From JBLHZY01 sp047631555 (GTDB lineage: Bacteria > Pseudomonadota > Alphaproteobacteria > Rhodobacterales > Rhodobacteraceae), in contig JBLHZY010000004.1 in the NCBI GenBank assembly GCA_047631555.1, positions 1-64,000 of the forward strand: a stretch of DNA of 64,000 nucleotides. Reading direction: 5' to 3'. The position numbers and the translations under genes were made by a program. The notes under the pieces are model-generated. The model searched no databases. It had not been told where the DNA came from and was given only the letters and a program-made list of their open reading frames with translations. How positions within the stretch are numbered: position 1 is the first letter of the stretch; every line of letters begins with the position of its first letter. Below, piece after piece: positions 1 through 9,132 of this stretch.

Positions 1-361
1 GGGTCGCCAAAAGGATCACATCGCCGATGCCGATCTCATAAGGCGCAGCCGGGATTTCTGGCGGCACACGAAGCGTCATTTGCGCCGGCGGGGTCAAATT
101 GGGAACATCTGGCGCTTGGGGGAAAGCGCCCAGTCCGCGCACAGATCCGCCCGCGCCTGCTGTCTGGAAAAATGCGCTCGGAAGGCTGCGCGGCGTATAG
201 GCCGAGCGGTTCGCAGCGCTCACCGCCTGAGGCGTCACAGGCACAACCGTCACATCCAGCGCGGTATTTTGCGTCGAAACCGTCGACGCCGTATAGCTCA
301 CGCCACAAGCGCTCAGCGAGAGCACAAGACAAGAAACAGCGCTCAGTCGAAAAAGCAACAT
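1..361 (-). CDS. Wza-like polysaccharide export lipoprotein, N-terminal part (runs off window start)
   Basis: This is the first ~120 residues of an outer-membrane polysaccharide export protein. It starts MLLFRLSAVSCLVLSLSACG, a lipoprotein signal peptide with lipobox LSAC. It reads to the window edge inside the start of the poly-export domain (EIPAAPYEIGIGDVILL). It is almost identical to the start of the complete gene at 42594-43949: in the shared coding part I count five base differences, four silent and one changing Glu to Ala. The upstream 130 bases are duplicated too. Whether this copy is full length or a truncated duplicate cannot be told, because only its 5' end is in the window. Confidence 0.75.
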   Translation of the reverse strand, partial: MLLFRLSAVSCLVLSLSACGVSYTASTVSTQNTALDVTVVPVTPQAVSAANRSAYTPRSLPSAFFQTAGAGGSVRGLGAFPQAPDVPNLTPPAQMTLRVPPEIPAAPYEIGIGDVILLAT

Positions 362-494
362 TTAGAATTCCAATAACACACAACGGGATGAAACATGACT
401 TTAACCCCCTTTCCAACCCGCCACCACCACACTTTTGAAATCAAGAGCCCACCAAGCAAAAAGCTGTTGTCCGATTGACACGCGGTGCGGCAGG
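1..494. repeat. Left copy of a 494-bp direct repeat (partner 43589-44082)
   Basis: Bases 1-494 align without gaps to 43589-44082 with about eight mismatches. The repeat covers the 5' end of a Wza-like gene plus its upstream region and ends sharply at 494, after which the two loci are unrelated. The left boundary is cut by the window, so the true repeat may be longer. Both copies have the same orientation. Confidence 0.95.
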
Positions 495-594
495 TGCGCG
501 GCTAGAAAGCTCTTTTGCTTAATGCGAAATTGGCTTCTGGCTAAGGCGTCCGGGTCTCACCGCCGGCTTGCCGACCCGCCTGACCGACGTCGCG

Positions 595-1326
595 TTAGCT
601 CACCTGACAGCGCAGGCGTGTGCGCGCAAAGCTGTCGCTGATCACGCTGGTCATTGCGGATTGGGCTGTCGCTGTCTCCCCGCGAGCAATGGCGATTGCG
701 ATTGCGCGGTGGCTTTGCGCCACGTCGACTTTGCTTTGCGGAAAGGCATCATTGGCTTCGGTCATGAACAGCGAATAAAGCGCGGTTTGCACCATATCGC
801 CCAAGGAGTGCAGGAAGCGATTGCCCGACAGTTTCAAGATTTGCTTATGGAATTCATAATCGGCAACGGCAAAGGCGGCGCGATCTGTGGCGTTTTCCAT
901 GTCGTCGCAAAGTTGGGTCAGCCGCGCACTATCAACCGAATTGGCCATTGATGCGGCTTTGGCGGCGGCGGCTGGCTCAAAGATCATACGGATTTCAAAC
1001 AGCTCTTCATAAAACTGGGTCGGATTTTTCTGCGCGGCGTGCCACATCAGCACATCCTCATCAAACATGTTCCAATCATCAGAACGGCGCACATGGGTCC
1101 CGACCTTGGCCTTGGATTGGATCAGACCTTTGGCGATCAGCGTCTTTTTGGCCTCGCGCACAACCGTACGCGAAACGCCGTACATTTCGCACAGATCAGG
1201 ATCCAGCGGGATCATCGTCCCTTGGGCATATTCGCCCGTGACGATCGCCTGCCCCAGTTGATCAACAACAAATGTGGTGTGGTTTGAGGCCCGATCGGAC
1301 CGCCCACCAGACTGAACAAAATTCAT
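595..1326 (-). CDS. GntR/FadR-family transcriptional regulator (FCD domain)
   Basis: A 243-residue regulator. An N-terminal winged helix of the GntR type (residues ~15-80, with MYGVSRTVVREAKKTLIAKG as recognition region) is followed by an alpha-helical FCD ligand domain (EELFEIRMIFEPAAAAKAA, then DYEFHKQILKLSGN with the usual Asp/His metal-site residues). The start at 1326 is chosen because its ATG overlaps the TGA of the upstream permease (ATGA), although the frame stays open further upstream. It is the last gene of the ytfQRT-yjfF operon and probably controls that importer in response to a sugar or sugar acid. The ligand is inferred only from position. Confidence 0.88.
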   Translation of the reverse strand: MNFVQSGGRSDRASNHTTFVVDQLGQAIVTGEYAQGTMIPLDPDLCEMYGVSRTVVREAKKTLIAKGLIQSKAKVGTHVRRSDDWNMFDEDVLMWHAAQKNPTQFYEELFEIRMIFEPAAAAKAASMANSVDSARLTQLCDDMENATDRAAFAVADYEFHKQILKLSGNRFLHSLGDMVQTALYSLFMTEANDAFPQSKVDVAQSHRAIAIAIARGETATAQSAMTSVISDSFARTRLRCQVS

Positions 1327-2315
1327 GATCGCGTGATGAAGCCAGTTGCTGCTTTTCTGCGTGCCGTTGATGCCCAAGTCAGTCCCTTTTGCAGCAGGAT
1401 GAATGCAAACAGCAAACCCCCAATAACGATTTTTGTCCACCAACTCGACAGCGAGCCGTCAAAGACGATGTAGGTCTGGATCAGACCCATGATCAAGATG
1501 CCAAAGAATGTCCCTCCGACAAACCCGTAGCCACCCGTGAGCAGTGTTCCGCCAATAACCACAGCGGCAATCGCATCAAGCTCAACCCCAACCGTCGCCA
1601 GCGAGTAGCCCGCAGAAGTATAGAGCGAAAAGACGATGCCGGACAGGCCTGCCAAACCGCCCGATATTGCATAGACGCCAATCGTCGTTGAAGCGACCGG
1701 AACCCCCATCAGCCGCGAGGTCGCAATACCGCCGCCCAGCGCATAAACATTCTGGCCAAAGCGGGTTCGGTGAGCGATCAGCGCGCCTGCGATAAAGGTC
1801 AAAATCATCACGCCGCCAATCAGGCGAAAACGCGCGCCGCCACTGGTTTTCCAATAGAGCGATTGCAATGTGTCATAGAACTCATGGGTGATCGGGACGG
1901 AGTCCGTTGAGAGCAAATAAGCCGCCCCGCGCGCCAGAAACATGCCCGCGAGCGTTACGATAAAGGGCGGCATTTCCAGGTAGTGGATGATCGTGCCCAT
2001 GGCCGCGCCAAAGATCGTGGTGATCAACAAAACGAGCATGAAGGCCGACAGCGGATGCATAGAGGTATCGCGCAGGATCACCGCCAGAAAGACGCCACTA
2101 AAGGCAATGACCGATCCAACCGATAGATCAATCCCGCCCGAGAGGATCACGAAAGTCATCCCCACGGCAACGATGCCAAGAAAGGCGTTATCCGTCAGCA
2201 GATTGGCAACAACCCGCAGCGACAACATCGCGGGATACTGCGAGGCGCAAAGCGCATAGGCCAAAACAAAGGTCGCCAATGTTGCAATCAAGGGAAGATG
2301 GGCGGCGCGGATCAT
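1323..2315 (-). CDS. yjfF: Galactofuranose-type ABC transporter permease YjfF
   Basis: A 330-residue inner-membrane permease of the ribose/galactofuranose (BPD_transp_2) family with about eight to ten hydrophobic segments. Family signatures are clear: NLLTDNAFLGIVAVGMTFV, LSGGIDLSVGSVIAFSGVFL and GVELDAIAAVVIGGTLLTGG, plus a C-terminal FDGSLSSWWTKI. From memory of the E. coli protein the match is close along the whole length. It pairs with the YtfT-like permease encoded just upstream (4-bp ATGA overlap) to form the channel for a periplasmic-binding-protein-dependent sugar importer. The stop overlaps the start of the GntR gene. Confidence 0.92.
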   Translation of the reverse strand: MIRAAHLPLIATLATFVLAYALCASQYPAMLSLRVVANLLTDNAFLGIVAVGMTFVILSGGIDLSVGSVIAFSGVFLAVILRDTSMHPLSAFMLVLLITTIFGAAMGTIIHYLEMPPFIVTLAGMFLARGAAYLLSTDSVPITHEFYDTLQSLYWKTSGGARFRLIGGVMILTFIAGALIAHRTRFGQNVYALGGGIATSRLMGVPVASTTIGVYAISGGLAGLSGIVFSLYTSAGYSLATVGVELDAIAAVVIGGTLLTGGYGFVGGTFFGILIMGLIQTYIVFDGSLSSWWTKIVIGGLLFAFILLQKGLTWASTARRKAATGFITRS

Positions 2316-3349
2316 GGTTTGTCCTCCTGCAGGGGCGGCGCCAGTTTAGGGCGCGAGGGCGGCACGGATGAGGCGCGCAAGATATAGAGAAGATGGGCGA
2401 CTTTGGGCGATTGGATCACCAGAATGGCGAGGATCAGCAGCGCCTTGATGATCAGGTTAAACTCCGGCGGCATGCCCGAAAGCAGGATCACCGAATTGAC
2501 CGATTGGATGATCATCGCCCCCAAAAGCGAGCCAACAATCGAGAACCGCCCGCCAAGCAGGCTGTTGCCGCCAATGACGACCGCAAGGATCGCATCCAGC
2601 TCAAGCCAGAGCCCGGCGTTATTGGCATCTGCGCCTTGAATATCAGCCGCGACAATAACGCCGGCAATGGCTGCACCAATCCCCGAGACAATATAAACAC
2701 AGAGCAAAAGCACCCGGCTGTTGATACCCGCAAGGCGCGATGAGGCCTCATTGATCCCGATGGCCTCAATCAACATCCCAAGTGCTGTACGGCGCACAAA
2801 GATCGCAACGAATGTCCCAAGCGTTAGCCAGATCAGCACCGGGGTTGGAACACCGTAAACTGTACCCGCACCAAGATGGATCAGGCCGGGATCAAGGAAG
2901 GTAAGGATTGTGCCCTCGGTGATCAGCTGTGCAATCCCGCGCCCCGCGACCATCAAAACAAGCGTCGCCACAATCGGCTGAATGCGCAAAACGGCGACGA
3001 GAAAACCGTTCCAAACGCCGCAAAGCGCCCCGACAGCAAGCGCGCCAGCAACGGCACTGCTCCAGTGATGCCCCTCGACAACCAGCGACGCGGCCGTGGC
3101 CCCGGCGATGGCCATAACGGCCCCCACAGAGAGATCGATCCCCTTGGTGGCAATCACCAGCGTCATCCCAAGGCACAAAAGCGCCGTTGGTGCGCCGCGA
3201 TTAAGCACATCGATCAAATAGCCAAACAAGCGGCCGTTTTGCAGCTCGATCTTGAAAAAATCCGGAAAGACCAGAAAGTTGAGCCCCAACACGACGGCCA
3301 AGATGATCAACTGCGGGGTGATGCGGCGAAAGAAGGCGTTGCGGCTCAT
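2312..3349 (-). CDS. ytfT: Galactofuranose-type ABC transporter permease YtfT
   Basis: A 345-residue membrane protein, the second permease subunit of the sugar importer. Multiple hydrophobic helices carry the family motifs TLVIATKGIDLSVGAVMAIAG (residues ~65-85) and LELDAILAVVIGGNSLLGG (~245-265). The C-terminal ~25 residues are Pro- and charge-rich and cytoplasmic. The start codon overlaps the end of the ATPase gene and the stop overlaps the start of yjfF, so the four transporter genes are translationally coupled. Substrate assignment (galactofuranose or a related pentose/hexose) rests on similarity of the whole operon to E. coli ytfQRT-yjfF. Confidence 0.92.
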   Translation of the reverse strand: MSRNAFFRRITPQLIILAVVLGLNFLVFPDFFKIELQNGRLFGYLIDVLNRGAPTALLCLGMTLVIATKGIDLSVGAVMAIAGATAASLVVEGHHWSSAVAGALAVGALCGVWNGFLVAVLRIQPIVATLVLMVAGRGIAQLITEGTILTFLDPGLIHLGAGTVYGVPTPVLIWLTLGTFVAIFVRRTALGMLIEAIGINEASSRLAGINSRVLLLCVYIVSGIGAAIAGVIVAADIQGADANNAGLWLELDAILAVVIGGNSLLGGRFSIVGSLLGAMIIQSVNSVILLSGMPPEFNLIIKALLILAILVIQSPKVAHLLYILRASSVPPSRPKLAPPLQEDKP

Positions 3350-4863
3350 TGGGCGGCCTCCTTCACGGGTTCGGCGGCAATTGCGCGGATGATATTGTCT
3401 GAGGTGATGTCGGTGCCGGTCAGTTCCCCGACTTGGCGGCGATCGCGCAAAATCACGACCCGGTTGGCATAGGCGACCAGTTCCTCCATCTCCGAGGAGG
3501 CGACAAGCAACGCCATGCCATCTTGTTGAAGCCGGCCGATAAGGGCGATGATTTCAGCATGTGCGCCGATATCGATGCCGCGCGTTGGCTCGTCCAAGAT
3601 CAAGAAATCCGGGTCCGTCGCGAGCCAGCGTGCGAGGATCGCCTTTTGCTGATTGCCGCCCGATAAAAGCCGGATCGGCATATCGAGATTTGCGAGGCGG
3701 ATATCGAGCGTGCGCACGTAATGCTGTGCGATGGTCTCGACTTTGCGCCGCGGGATCGGGCGCATCCAGCCTTGCCGGGCCTGAAGCGCCAGCGCGATAT
3801 TGTCGCGCACACTGAGATCGCCAACGATGCCTTCGGTCTTGCGATCCTCTGGGCAAAGGGCAAAGCCGTGCGCCACCGCGCCGCGCGGATTTCGGACCTG
3901 AATATCGCGGCCGCGCAGGCGCAAACGCCCCTGATCGGCCTTCACCGCACCAAAGATCAAATTCGCCGTTTCCGTCCGCCCAGAGCCCAAAAGCCCCGCC
4001 AGCCCGACGACCTCGCCTTCATGCAGATCAAGGCTAAAGGGCTCAAGCATACCGGTCTTTTGCAGCCCATCGATTTGCAGCAATGTTTTGCCGCCTGCAA
4101 TCGGCTTGGAGGCATGAACCTGCGCGGCCAATTGGCGACCAAGCATCAAGGCAATAACATCGCCGCGACTGGCCGTCTTAAGATCAACCTGGCCAACAAC
4201 CTGCCCGTTACGCAGCACTGTGGCGCAATCGCAGATGTCGAAAACCTGATCGAGAAAATGGGTAATGAAAACAACCGAGAGCCCGCGCTCTTTGAGCTGA
4301 CGAATGACGGAAAACAGCAGCTGCACCTCGTCATTGTCAAGGCTGGCGGTTGGCTCATCCAGGATCAAAACCTTGCCCGACAGCTCCACTGCGCGCGCGA
4401 TGGCGACGACCTGCTGGATGGCCAAGGAAAAGGACGAAAGCGGCTGGCTTGGATCGATTTGAATGCCAAAATCGCGCAAGGTTTCGCGCGCCGCGCTGTT
4501 CATGCGGCGGCGATCAACAAAGGGGCCGCGCATCGGTTGGCGCCCAAGATAAAGGTTCTCCGCCACGGTCAGATTGGGCAGAAGATTGACCTCCTGATAA
4601 ACCGTGCCGATGCCAAGCGTTTGGCTGTGATGGGTCGAATGGGGATCGATGGGCGCACCATCAAGCAGGATCTCGCCCCCGTCGCGCCGATAGACCCCGG
4701 TCAGGCATTTGATCAGCGTCGATTTTCCCGCGCCATTTTCCCCCAAAAGCGCATGAATTTCCCCGCGCTCTAGGGTCAGATCTACATTGTCCAGCGCGAC
4801 TGTGCCGGGGAAGAATTTGGAAATACCCTTTGCGTGAAGCATCGGGGGGCGGTCGTCGGTCAT
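3346..4863 (-). CDS. ytfR: Galactofuranose-type ABC transporter ATPase YtfR
   Basis: A 505-residue tandem ATPase typical of sugar importers. Domain 1 has Walker A GENGAGKST (residues 41-49), a degenerate signature FSLAIQQ and Walker B LILDEPTAS. Domain 2 has the usual degenerate Walker A (GLLGSGRTE), an intact signature LSGGNQQKAILARW and Walker B LILDEPTRGID. The start at 4863 (MTDDRPPML) is preferred over an upstream ATG because AAGGA lies eight bases before it. It powers uptake through YtfT/YjfF. The gap to the upstream binding-protein gene is about 100 bases; the gap to ytfT is an overlap. Confidence 0.93.
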   Translation of the reverse strand: MTDDRPPMLHAKGISKFFPGTVALDNVDLTLERGEIHALLGENGAGKSTLIKCLTGVYRRDGGEILLDGAPIDPHSTHHSQTLGIGTVYQEVNLLPNLTVAENLYLGRQPMRGPFVDRRRMNSAARETLRDFGIQIDPSQPLSSFSLAIQQVVAIARAVELSGKVLILDEPTASLDNDEVQLLFSVIRQLKERGLSVVFITHFLDQVFDICDCATVLRNGQVVGQVDLKTASRGDVIALMLGRQLAAQVHASKPIAGGKTLLQIDGLQKTGMLEPFSLDLHEGEVVGLAGLLGSGRTETANLIFGAVKADQGRLRLRGRDIQVRNPRGAVAHGFALCPEDRKTEGIVGDLSVRDNIALALQARQGWMRPIPRRKVETIAQHYVRTLDIRLANLDMPIRLLSGGNQQKAILARWLATDPDFLILDEPTRGIDIGAHAEIIALIGRLQQDGMALLVASSEMEELVAYANRVVILRDRRQVGELTGTDITSDNIIRAIAAEPVKEAAQ

Positions 4864-4961
4864 CGAGATGTCCTTGGGCTCAGAAGCAGGGGATGGCAAC
4901 GCGCGGCTGTGCACGTTGCCATCCGAAGGGATCGGGGCAGGCCTGTAAAGGCCTTAGTTTA

Positions 4962-5915
4962 TCAGTAACCGAGACCCTTTTTGACCTCATAGATCGCCTG
5001 ATTGTCATCCGCGACAGTGAACAAACGCGATTCCGTTTGGATCCACTTTGGCGGCATTTTGCCACTGTCCATATAGGCCGCCAGCGCATCAAGCGCGGGC
5101 CCGGCCATGTTTGGCGTCAGCTCAATCGTGGCGTTCATCTCGCCGTTTGCAATGGCCAAATGCGCATCCGGAACCGCATCGATTGCAACGATCTTGATGT
5201 CTTGGCCGGGCTTCAAACCCGCTTCTTTGATCGCCTGAATGGCGCCAACGGCCATGTCATCATTATGCGCATAAAGGGCGCAGATGTTTTCGCCGCCCTC
5301 AGCTTTGAGGAAGCTTTCCATCACAACCTTGCCTTGCGAGCGGGTGAAATCGCCGGTCTGTGAGCGGACGATTTCAAGGTTGGCATGGCCTTTGATGGCT
5401 TTCTCAAACCCGTTTTTGCGATCAATTGCTGGCGATGATCCGGTTGTGCCCTGAAGCTCAACAATCCGGCAATCCGCGCCGGCTTGATCATCCACAAGCC
5501 ATTGGCCCGCAACCTCGCCTTCGTGGACCAGGTCCGAAGTCACGGCTGTAAGATAGAGCTCTTTGGGCGCATCAACCGAGCGGTCCAAAAGGATGACCGG
5601 AATGTTTGCGTCTTTGGCTTCCTCCAAAACTTCGTCCCAGCCTGTGGCAACGACGGGGGCGATCAGGATCGCGTCAACGCCTTGCGCGACGAATGAGCGA
5701 AGGGCCGAGATTTGGTTCTCTTGTTTTTGCTGCGCATCGGCAAATTTCAGATTGATGCCGCGGTCTTTGGCTTGCTGTTTGGTGACCGTGGTCTCAGCGG
5801 CGCGCCAGCCGGATTCGGACCCGATTTGCGAAAAGCCGATGGTCAGATCGCCTGCGGCTGCGCCAAGTGGCAACAGGGCAACGGCGCTCGCGAGTAGTGC
5901 TGATTTGATATTCAT
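4962..5915 (-). CDS. ytfQ: Galactofuranose-type periplasmic sugar-binding protein YtfQ
   Basis: A 317-residue periplasmic binding protein (Peripla_BP_4 fold). It begins MNIKSALLASAVALLPLGAAAGD, a Sec signal peptide, preceded by GGGAGG nine bases before ATG. The mature part opens LTIGFSQIGSESGWRAAET and contains FADAQQKQENQISALRSFV, IAPVVATGWDEVL, LLDRSVD, YAHNDDMAVGAIQAIKEAGLKPG and ELTPNMAGPALDAL. These match the recalled E. coli YtfQ almost segment by segment. It is the first gene of the operon, as expected for the subunit needed in excess. The intergenic region 5916-6118 upstream must contain the promoter; I could not assign a convincing operator there. Confidence 0.93.
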   Translation of the reverse strand: MNIKSALLASAVALLPLGAAAGDLTIGFSQIGSESGWRAAETTVTKQQAKDRGINLKFADAQQKQENQISALRSFVAQGVDAILIAPVVATGWDEVLEEAKDANIPVILLDRSVDAPKELYLTAVTSDLVHEGEVAGQWLVDDQAGADCRIVELQGTTGSSPAIDRKNGFEKAIKGHANLEIVRSQTGDFTRSQGKVVMESFLKAEGGENICALYAHNDDMAVGAIQAIKEAGLKPGQDIKIVAIDAVPDAHLAIANGEMNATIELTPNMAGPALDALAAYMDSGKMPPKWIQTESRLFTVADDNQAIYEVKKGLGY

Positions 5916-6118
5916 GTGTTCCTCCCAAAACTTTATGTGAAAGCCATTAAGTATTACTTTATTACTTTTGTAAAGATGCTTCGTAACAGGCCGCTTTGGG
6001 CGCTCAAAAGGCATGAAAGATTGGATAAACGGCCAAATCCGGGCTTTCTGGCAGTTGCGCGTCGAAGGCTGGCATTTCGACGTGAGCCTGCGGATTGGGC
6101 CTTTGCTAGATTCGCGCC

Positions 6119-6715
6119 ATGAACACCGCAAACAGATATGACTACGCCGCGCCGACATGGGATCAAAAGGTACGCCGCCTTGGCTATACCAAAGCCTATG
6201 GCGCATTTCTTGCCGGCAACACGGTTTCTCGCGGGCCTACCCTTGATATCGGGACCGGCTCGGGCGCGATGGCTTTGTCTTGGATCGAGGCGGGCGGCAG
6301 CACGGAGCTGACATTGCTTGATCCCTCAGCGGCAATGCTCCAACGCGCCAGCCTTCAATGTGCCCAGCGCGGGATCCATCCAAACCTCGCGCAATGCAAG
6401 ATCGAGGATTTCTGCCCACAGGCAGGATTTAGCGCCATCATGGCGGCGCATGTTTTGGAACATTTTTCCAACCCGGGCGAGAGGCTGCACCACATCGCCC
6501 AAATGCTGCGCCCCGGCGGATATTTATATCTGGTCGTCTCAAAGCCGCACTGGTGCAACTGGCTGATATGGCTGCGTTTTCGCCATCGCTGGATTCGCCC
6601 TGAGGCCGTCTGCGCGATGGCCGCTGCGGCCGGGCTGCGCAAACAAATGCTTCATTCGTTTCATACAGGCCCGCCAAGCCGAACAAGCCTTGGCTATATT
6701 TTCTCCAAACCCTAA
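6119..6715 (+). CDS. Class I SAM-dependent methyltransferase
   Basis: A 198-residue protein with the Rossmann-type methyltransferase core. Motif I is LDIGTGSGAMALS (residues ~42-54), the acidic end of strand beta2 is LTLLDPSAAML, and motif IV/post-IV lies in MAAHVLEHFSNPGERLHHIAQMLRPGGYLYLVV. The N-terminal YDYAAPTWDQKVRRLGY resembles small Methyltransf_11/25 enzymes. The substrate is unknown. It is divergent from the ytf operon and only 17 bases upstream of the ABM-domain gene, so the two may be co-transcribed. The C-terminus is short (ends YIFSKP). Confidence 0.82.
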   Translation: MNTANRYDYAAPTWDQKVRRLGYTKAYGAFLAGNTVSRGPTLDIGTGSGAMALSWIEAGGSTELTLLDPSAAMLQRASLQCAQRGIHPNLAQCKIEDFCPQAGFSAIMAAHVLEHFSNPGERLHHIAQMLRPGGYLYLVVSKPHWCNWLIWLRFRHRWIRPEAVCAMAAAAGLRKQMLHSFHTGPPSRTSLGYIFSKP

Positions 6716-6732
6716 CTTTAGAAAGTCCTCTT

Positions 6733-7035
6733 ATGTTTATCGCCCATGTCACCTTTCCCGTCTCCCGTGAAAACCGCGCCTTTGCCCTTGAGGCCCTGCT
6801 CAAGGAGGTCGATTTTGTGCGCGCCCTGCCCGGCTGCATCGCCTTCATTCCCTTTCTTGATCCCACTGATCCCCAAGGTTTGGGCGTGTTGCACGAATGG
6901 ACCTCGGCTGAAGAAATGGGCGCCTATCTGGCCTCTGATTGCTTTGCGAGCATTGGCGAAATACTGCGCCCCATCATGGCCGCCCCGCCGATCAGCAAGC
7001 GATTTGACGCGCAGCTGATTGAGACCGTAAACTAG
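6733..7035 (+). CDS. ABM-fold (antibiotic biosynthesis monooxygenase-like) small protein
   Basis: A 100-residue protein of the dimeric alpha/beta-barrel ABM type, similar in layout to YgiN/LsrG-like quinol monooxygenases. It shows an N-terminal strand (MFIAHVTFPVS), a helix with ENRAFALEALLKEVDFVRALPGC, strands FIPFLDPTDPQGLGVLHEW and the helix TSAEEMGAYLASDCF. Such proteins act on small carbonyl or quinol compounds, often without a cofactor. The substrate here is unknown. The gene ends one base before the AraC regulator start, so regulator and enzyme form a two-gene unit. Confidence 0.75.
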   Translation: MFIAHVTFPVSRENRAFALEALLKEVDFVRALPGCIAFIPFLDPTDPQGLGVLHEWTSAEEMGAYLASDCFASIGEILRPIMAAPPISKRFDAQLIETVN

Positions 7036-7036
7036 C

Positions 7037-7792
7037 GTGATGCAGCCAGATGCCTATTGCGTCCATCGAAGCTTTGAGCCCGCCGCGCCCTCTCAATTCG
7101 AGGTGGATCGGCACTATTTGCTATACGCCTTGCAAGGGACAATCCGGCTTGAGGCGGATCGCCAGCGCTGGACGCTGCCACCTGCGCGCGCGGCTCTGAT
7201 AAGCGCGGGTCACCCGATTACAATCACCGTGCTCTCAAAATTGACCTCTGCCTCTGTGCTCTTTTCGCCGGCCTTTATGGAGCCGCCGCAGCAAGTCTTG
7301 TCGGTGTTTGATATGACGCCGCTTGCGCGCGAACTGGTGCGCGAATGCCGCGATTGGGGGCCTGATGATGGGCCGCTCAGCCCCTATGCAACGCGGATTT
7401 TCGCAACCCTTGGTGAGGTTGTTCGCCATCTCTCGCTGACCCCGAGCCGTTGCGTTTTGCCTGCGCCGGTCTCGCCGATGATGAAAAAGGCGGTGCAGAT
7501 AACGGAGGATGCCGCGCATGGCGAGATCACCTTCAACGAGGTGGCGCGCGTTTCGCACCAATCGCCGCGCGCCATGGCCCGGCGCTTTGCCGAAGAAATG
7601 GGGATGACATGGCGCGAAGTGCTGCGCCGCATCAGGATCATGAAAGCGGTTGAGGACCTCGCCGCGACAGATGCCTCGATCACCCAGATCGCGCTTGGGG
7701 TTGGGTATAGCTCTCTCTCAGGGTTCAACGCGGCCTTTCGACAGCAAATGCAAATGTCCCCGACCCAGTATCGCGCGAGCCTCAAGCTTTAA
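7037..7792 (+). CDS. AraC-family transcriptional regulator
   Basis: A 251-residue regulator. The N-terminal ~150 residues form a cupin-like sensing region (YLLYALQGTIRLEADRQ, PARAALISAGHPITI). The C-terminal ~95 residues are a two-helix-turn-helix AraC DNA-binding domain (ITFNEVARVSHQSPRAMARRF, then ITQIALGVGYSSLSGFNAAFR and SPTQYR). The start is GTG at 7037 or ATG at 7040; both lie directly after the ABM gene stop and I cannot separate them. It probably regulates the ABM/methyltransferase unit or the nearby alcohol dehydrogenase. Confidence 0.88.
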   Translation: MMQPDAYCVHRSFEPAAPSQFEVDRHYLLYALQGTIRLEADRQRWTLPPARAALISAGHPITITVLSKLTSASVLFSPAFMEPPQQVLSVFDMTPLARELVRECRDWGPDDGPLSPYATRIFATLGEVVRHLSLTPSRCVLPAPVSPMMKKAVQITEDAAHGEITFNEVARVSHQSPRAMARRFAEEMGMTWREVLRRIRIMKAVEDLAATDASITQIALGVGYSSLSGFNAAFRQQMQMSPTQYRASLKL

Positions 7793-8073
7793 GCGGCCCG
7801 GGCGAATGCGAGGCTGATGATTGGACGATGAAGATCATATCTCCTTGAGGAATGGTTTCCCATATAGGAAGGTGCGCTAGGGGAAAGCGTTCGGTCGAGT
7901 CGTCGGCATTGCGCAATACAGTGGGCCCGCGATGATACAGTCCCGCTGGGAAGACAAATCGGGGAGAGGTGTTTTCGGGATTGATGATTGAGTGCAATTT
8001 GGCAGCGCCTTAACCCGCCAGATTTCACTCCAAAGGGCTACCTGAGAATTGTCGTTAAAATAGGGAGAACAAG

Positions 8074-9132
8074 ATGCATTGCCAATGTGTCCACGAATTC
8101 GGAAAGCCACTGCAGGCCCAAGATCGGCCAGATATGGAACCGCAAGGAACAGAAGTAATCTTGCGCGTGACGGCGGCAGGGGTTTGCCATTCGGATCTTC
8201 ACCTGCGTGAGGGTGGCTTTGATCTCGGCCATGGCAAGCGGATGTCTTATGCAGAGCGCGGCGTTTTCCCCCCTTTGGTGCCCGGACATGAGACAACCGG
8301 GAAAGTGATCGCCGCTGGCCCCGAAGCAGGCGAAATTGATCCAAACGCACATTACGTGGTTTACCCCTGGTGTGGTTGTGGTAAATGCGCCGCCTGCAAA
8401 GGCGGCAATGAGCAGCTCTGCGCTGCGCCTGCCTTTTTAGGGATTCAGGTCGATGGTGGATATGCCACGCATATACGTGTCCCCCATCCGAAATACCTAT
8501 TTGATATCCGCGATCTAGACCCTGCTTTTGCTGCGCCGCTGGCCTGCTCTGGGCTAACCACCTACTCGGCACTTAAAAAAGTTGAGCACACAATTGATGA
8601 TCACCGGATGGTGCTTATCGGCGGCGGCGGCCTTGGCTTGATGTGTTTGCAACTGCTAAAGGCACGTGGCGCAAAAGCGCCCGTTGTCGTTGATATTGAT
8701 CCCTCAAAACGTGCCGCTGCTCTGGCGGCGGGGGCTGCTATGGCCGTTGATCCCGCCGATAATGACGCGATCGCGCAAATCCACAAAGCCTGCGATGGCG
8801 CGCCAATGGGGGTCATTGATTTTGTCGGAGCACCGGCCACTGCGGAGCTTGGTTTTGATGTCTTGGGCAAGGGCGGAACACTGGTTATGGTTGGGCTATT
8901 TGGTGGCGCTGCGCCTTGGGCATTGCCGCTGATTCCGGCCAAAGCCATAACCGTCTGTGGCAGTTACACCGGTTCGCTCTCGAATTTTGCAGAACTTATG
9001 GAGCTTGTTCACACCGGCGCGCTTACCGCAATTCCGACCAAAACCTGGCCCCTTTCGCAGGCAGAAGATGTTCTGCAATTGCTGGAAGAAGGTAAGATTG
9101 TGGGCCGTGCATTGCTTGATCCGAGTGGCTAA
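8074..9132 (+). CDS. Zinc-dependent medium-chain alcohol dehydrogenase
   Basis: A 352-residue MDR-family dehydrogenase. Catalytic zinc residues are visible as Cys38 (GVCHSD) and the GHE motif at 70-72 (VPGHETTGKV). The structural zinc loop is C-x2-C-x2-C-x7-C at 102-116. The Rossmann fold has IGGGGLGLMCLQLLKA, followed by VVVDIDPSKRAAA, where Asp at the end of beta2 points to NAD rather than NADP. A clear ATG follows AGGGAG at 8060-8065. It stands alone on the plus strand after a 280-base gap. The substrate is probably a primary or secondary alcohol linked to the neighbouring catabolic genes, but this is inference. Confidence 0.88.
   Translation: MHCQCVHEFGKPLQAQDRPDMEPQGTEVILRVTAAGVCHSDLHLREGGFDLGHGKRMSYAERGVFPPLVPGHETTGKVIAAGPEAGEIDPNAHYVVYPWCGCGKCAACKGGNEQLCAAPAFLGIQVDGGYATHIRVPHPKYLFDIRDLDPAFAAPLACSGLTTYSALKKVEHTIDDHRMVLIGGGGLGLMCLQLLKARGAKAPVVVDIDPSKRAAALAAGAAMAVDPADNDAIAQIHKACDGAPMGVIDFVGAPATAELGFDVLGKGGTLVMVGLFGGAAPWALPLIPAKAITVCGSYTGSLSNFAELMELVHTGALTAIPTKTWPLSQAEDVLQLLEEGKIVGRALLDPSG

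Noticed and set aside
7782..7997. Minus-strand 71-residue frame (TTG start) downstream of the AraC gene
   Set aside because: It overlaps the AraC 3' end, starts at TTG with only a weak purine stretch, and shows no recognisable domain. It may be a gene remnant but I could not support it.
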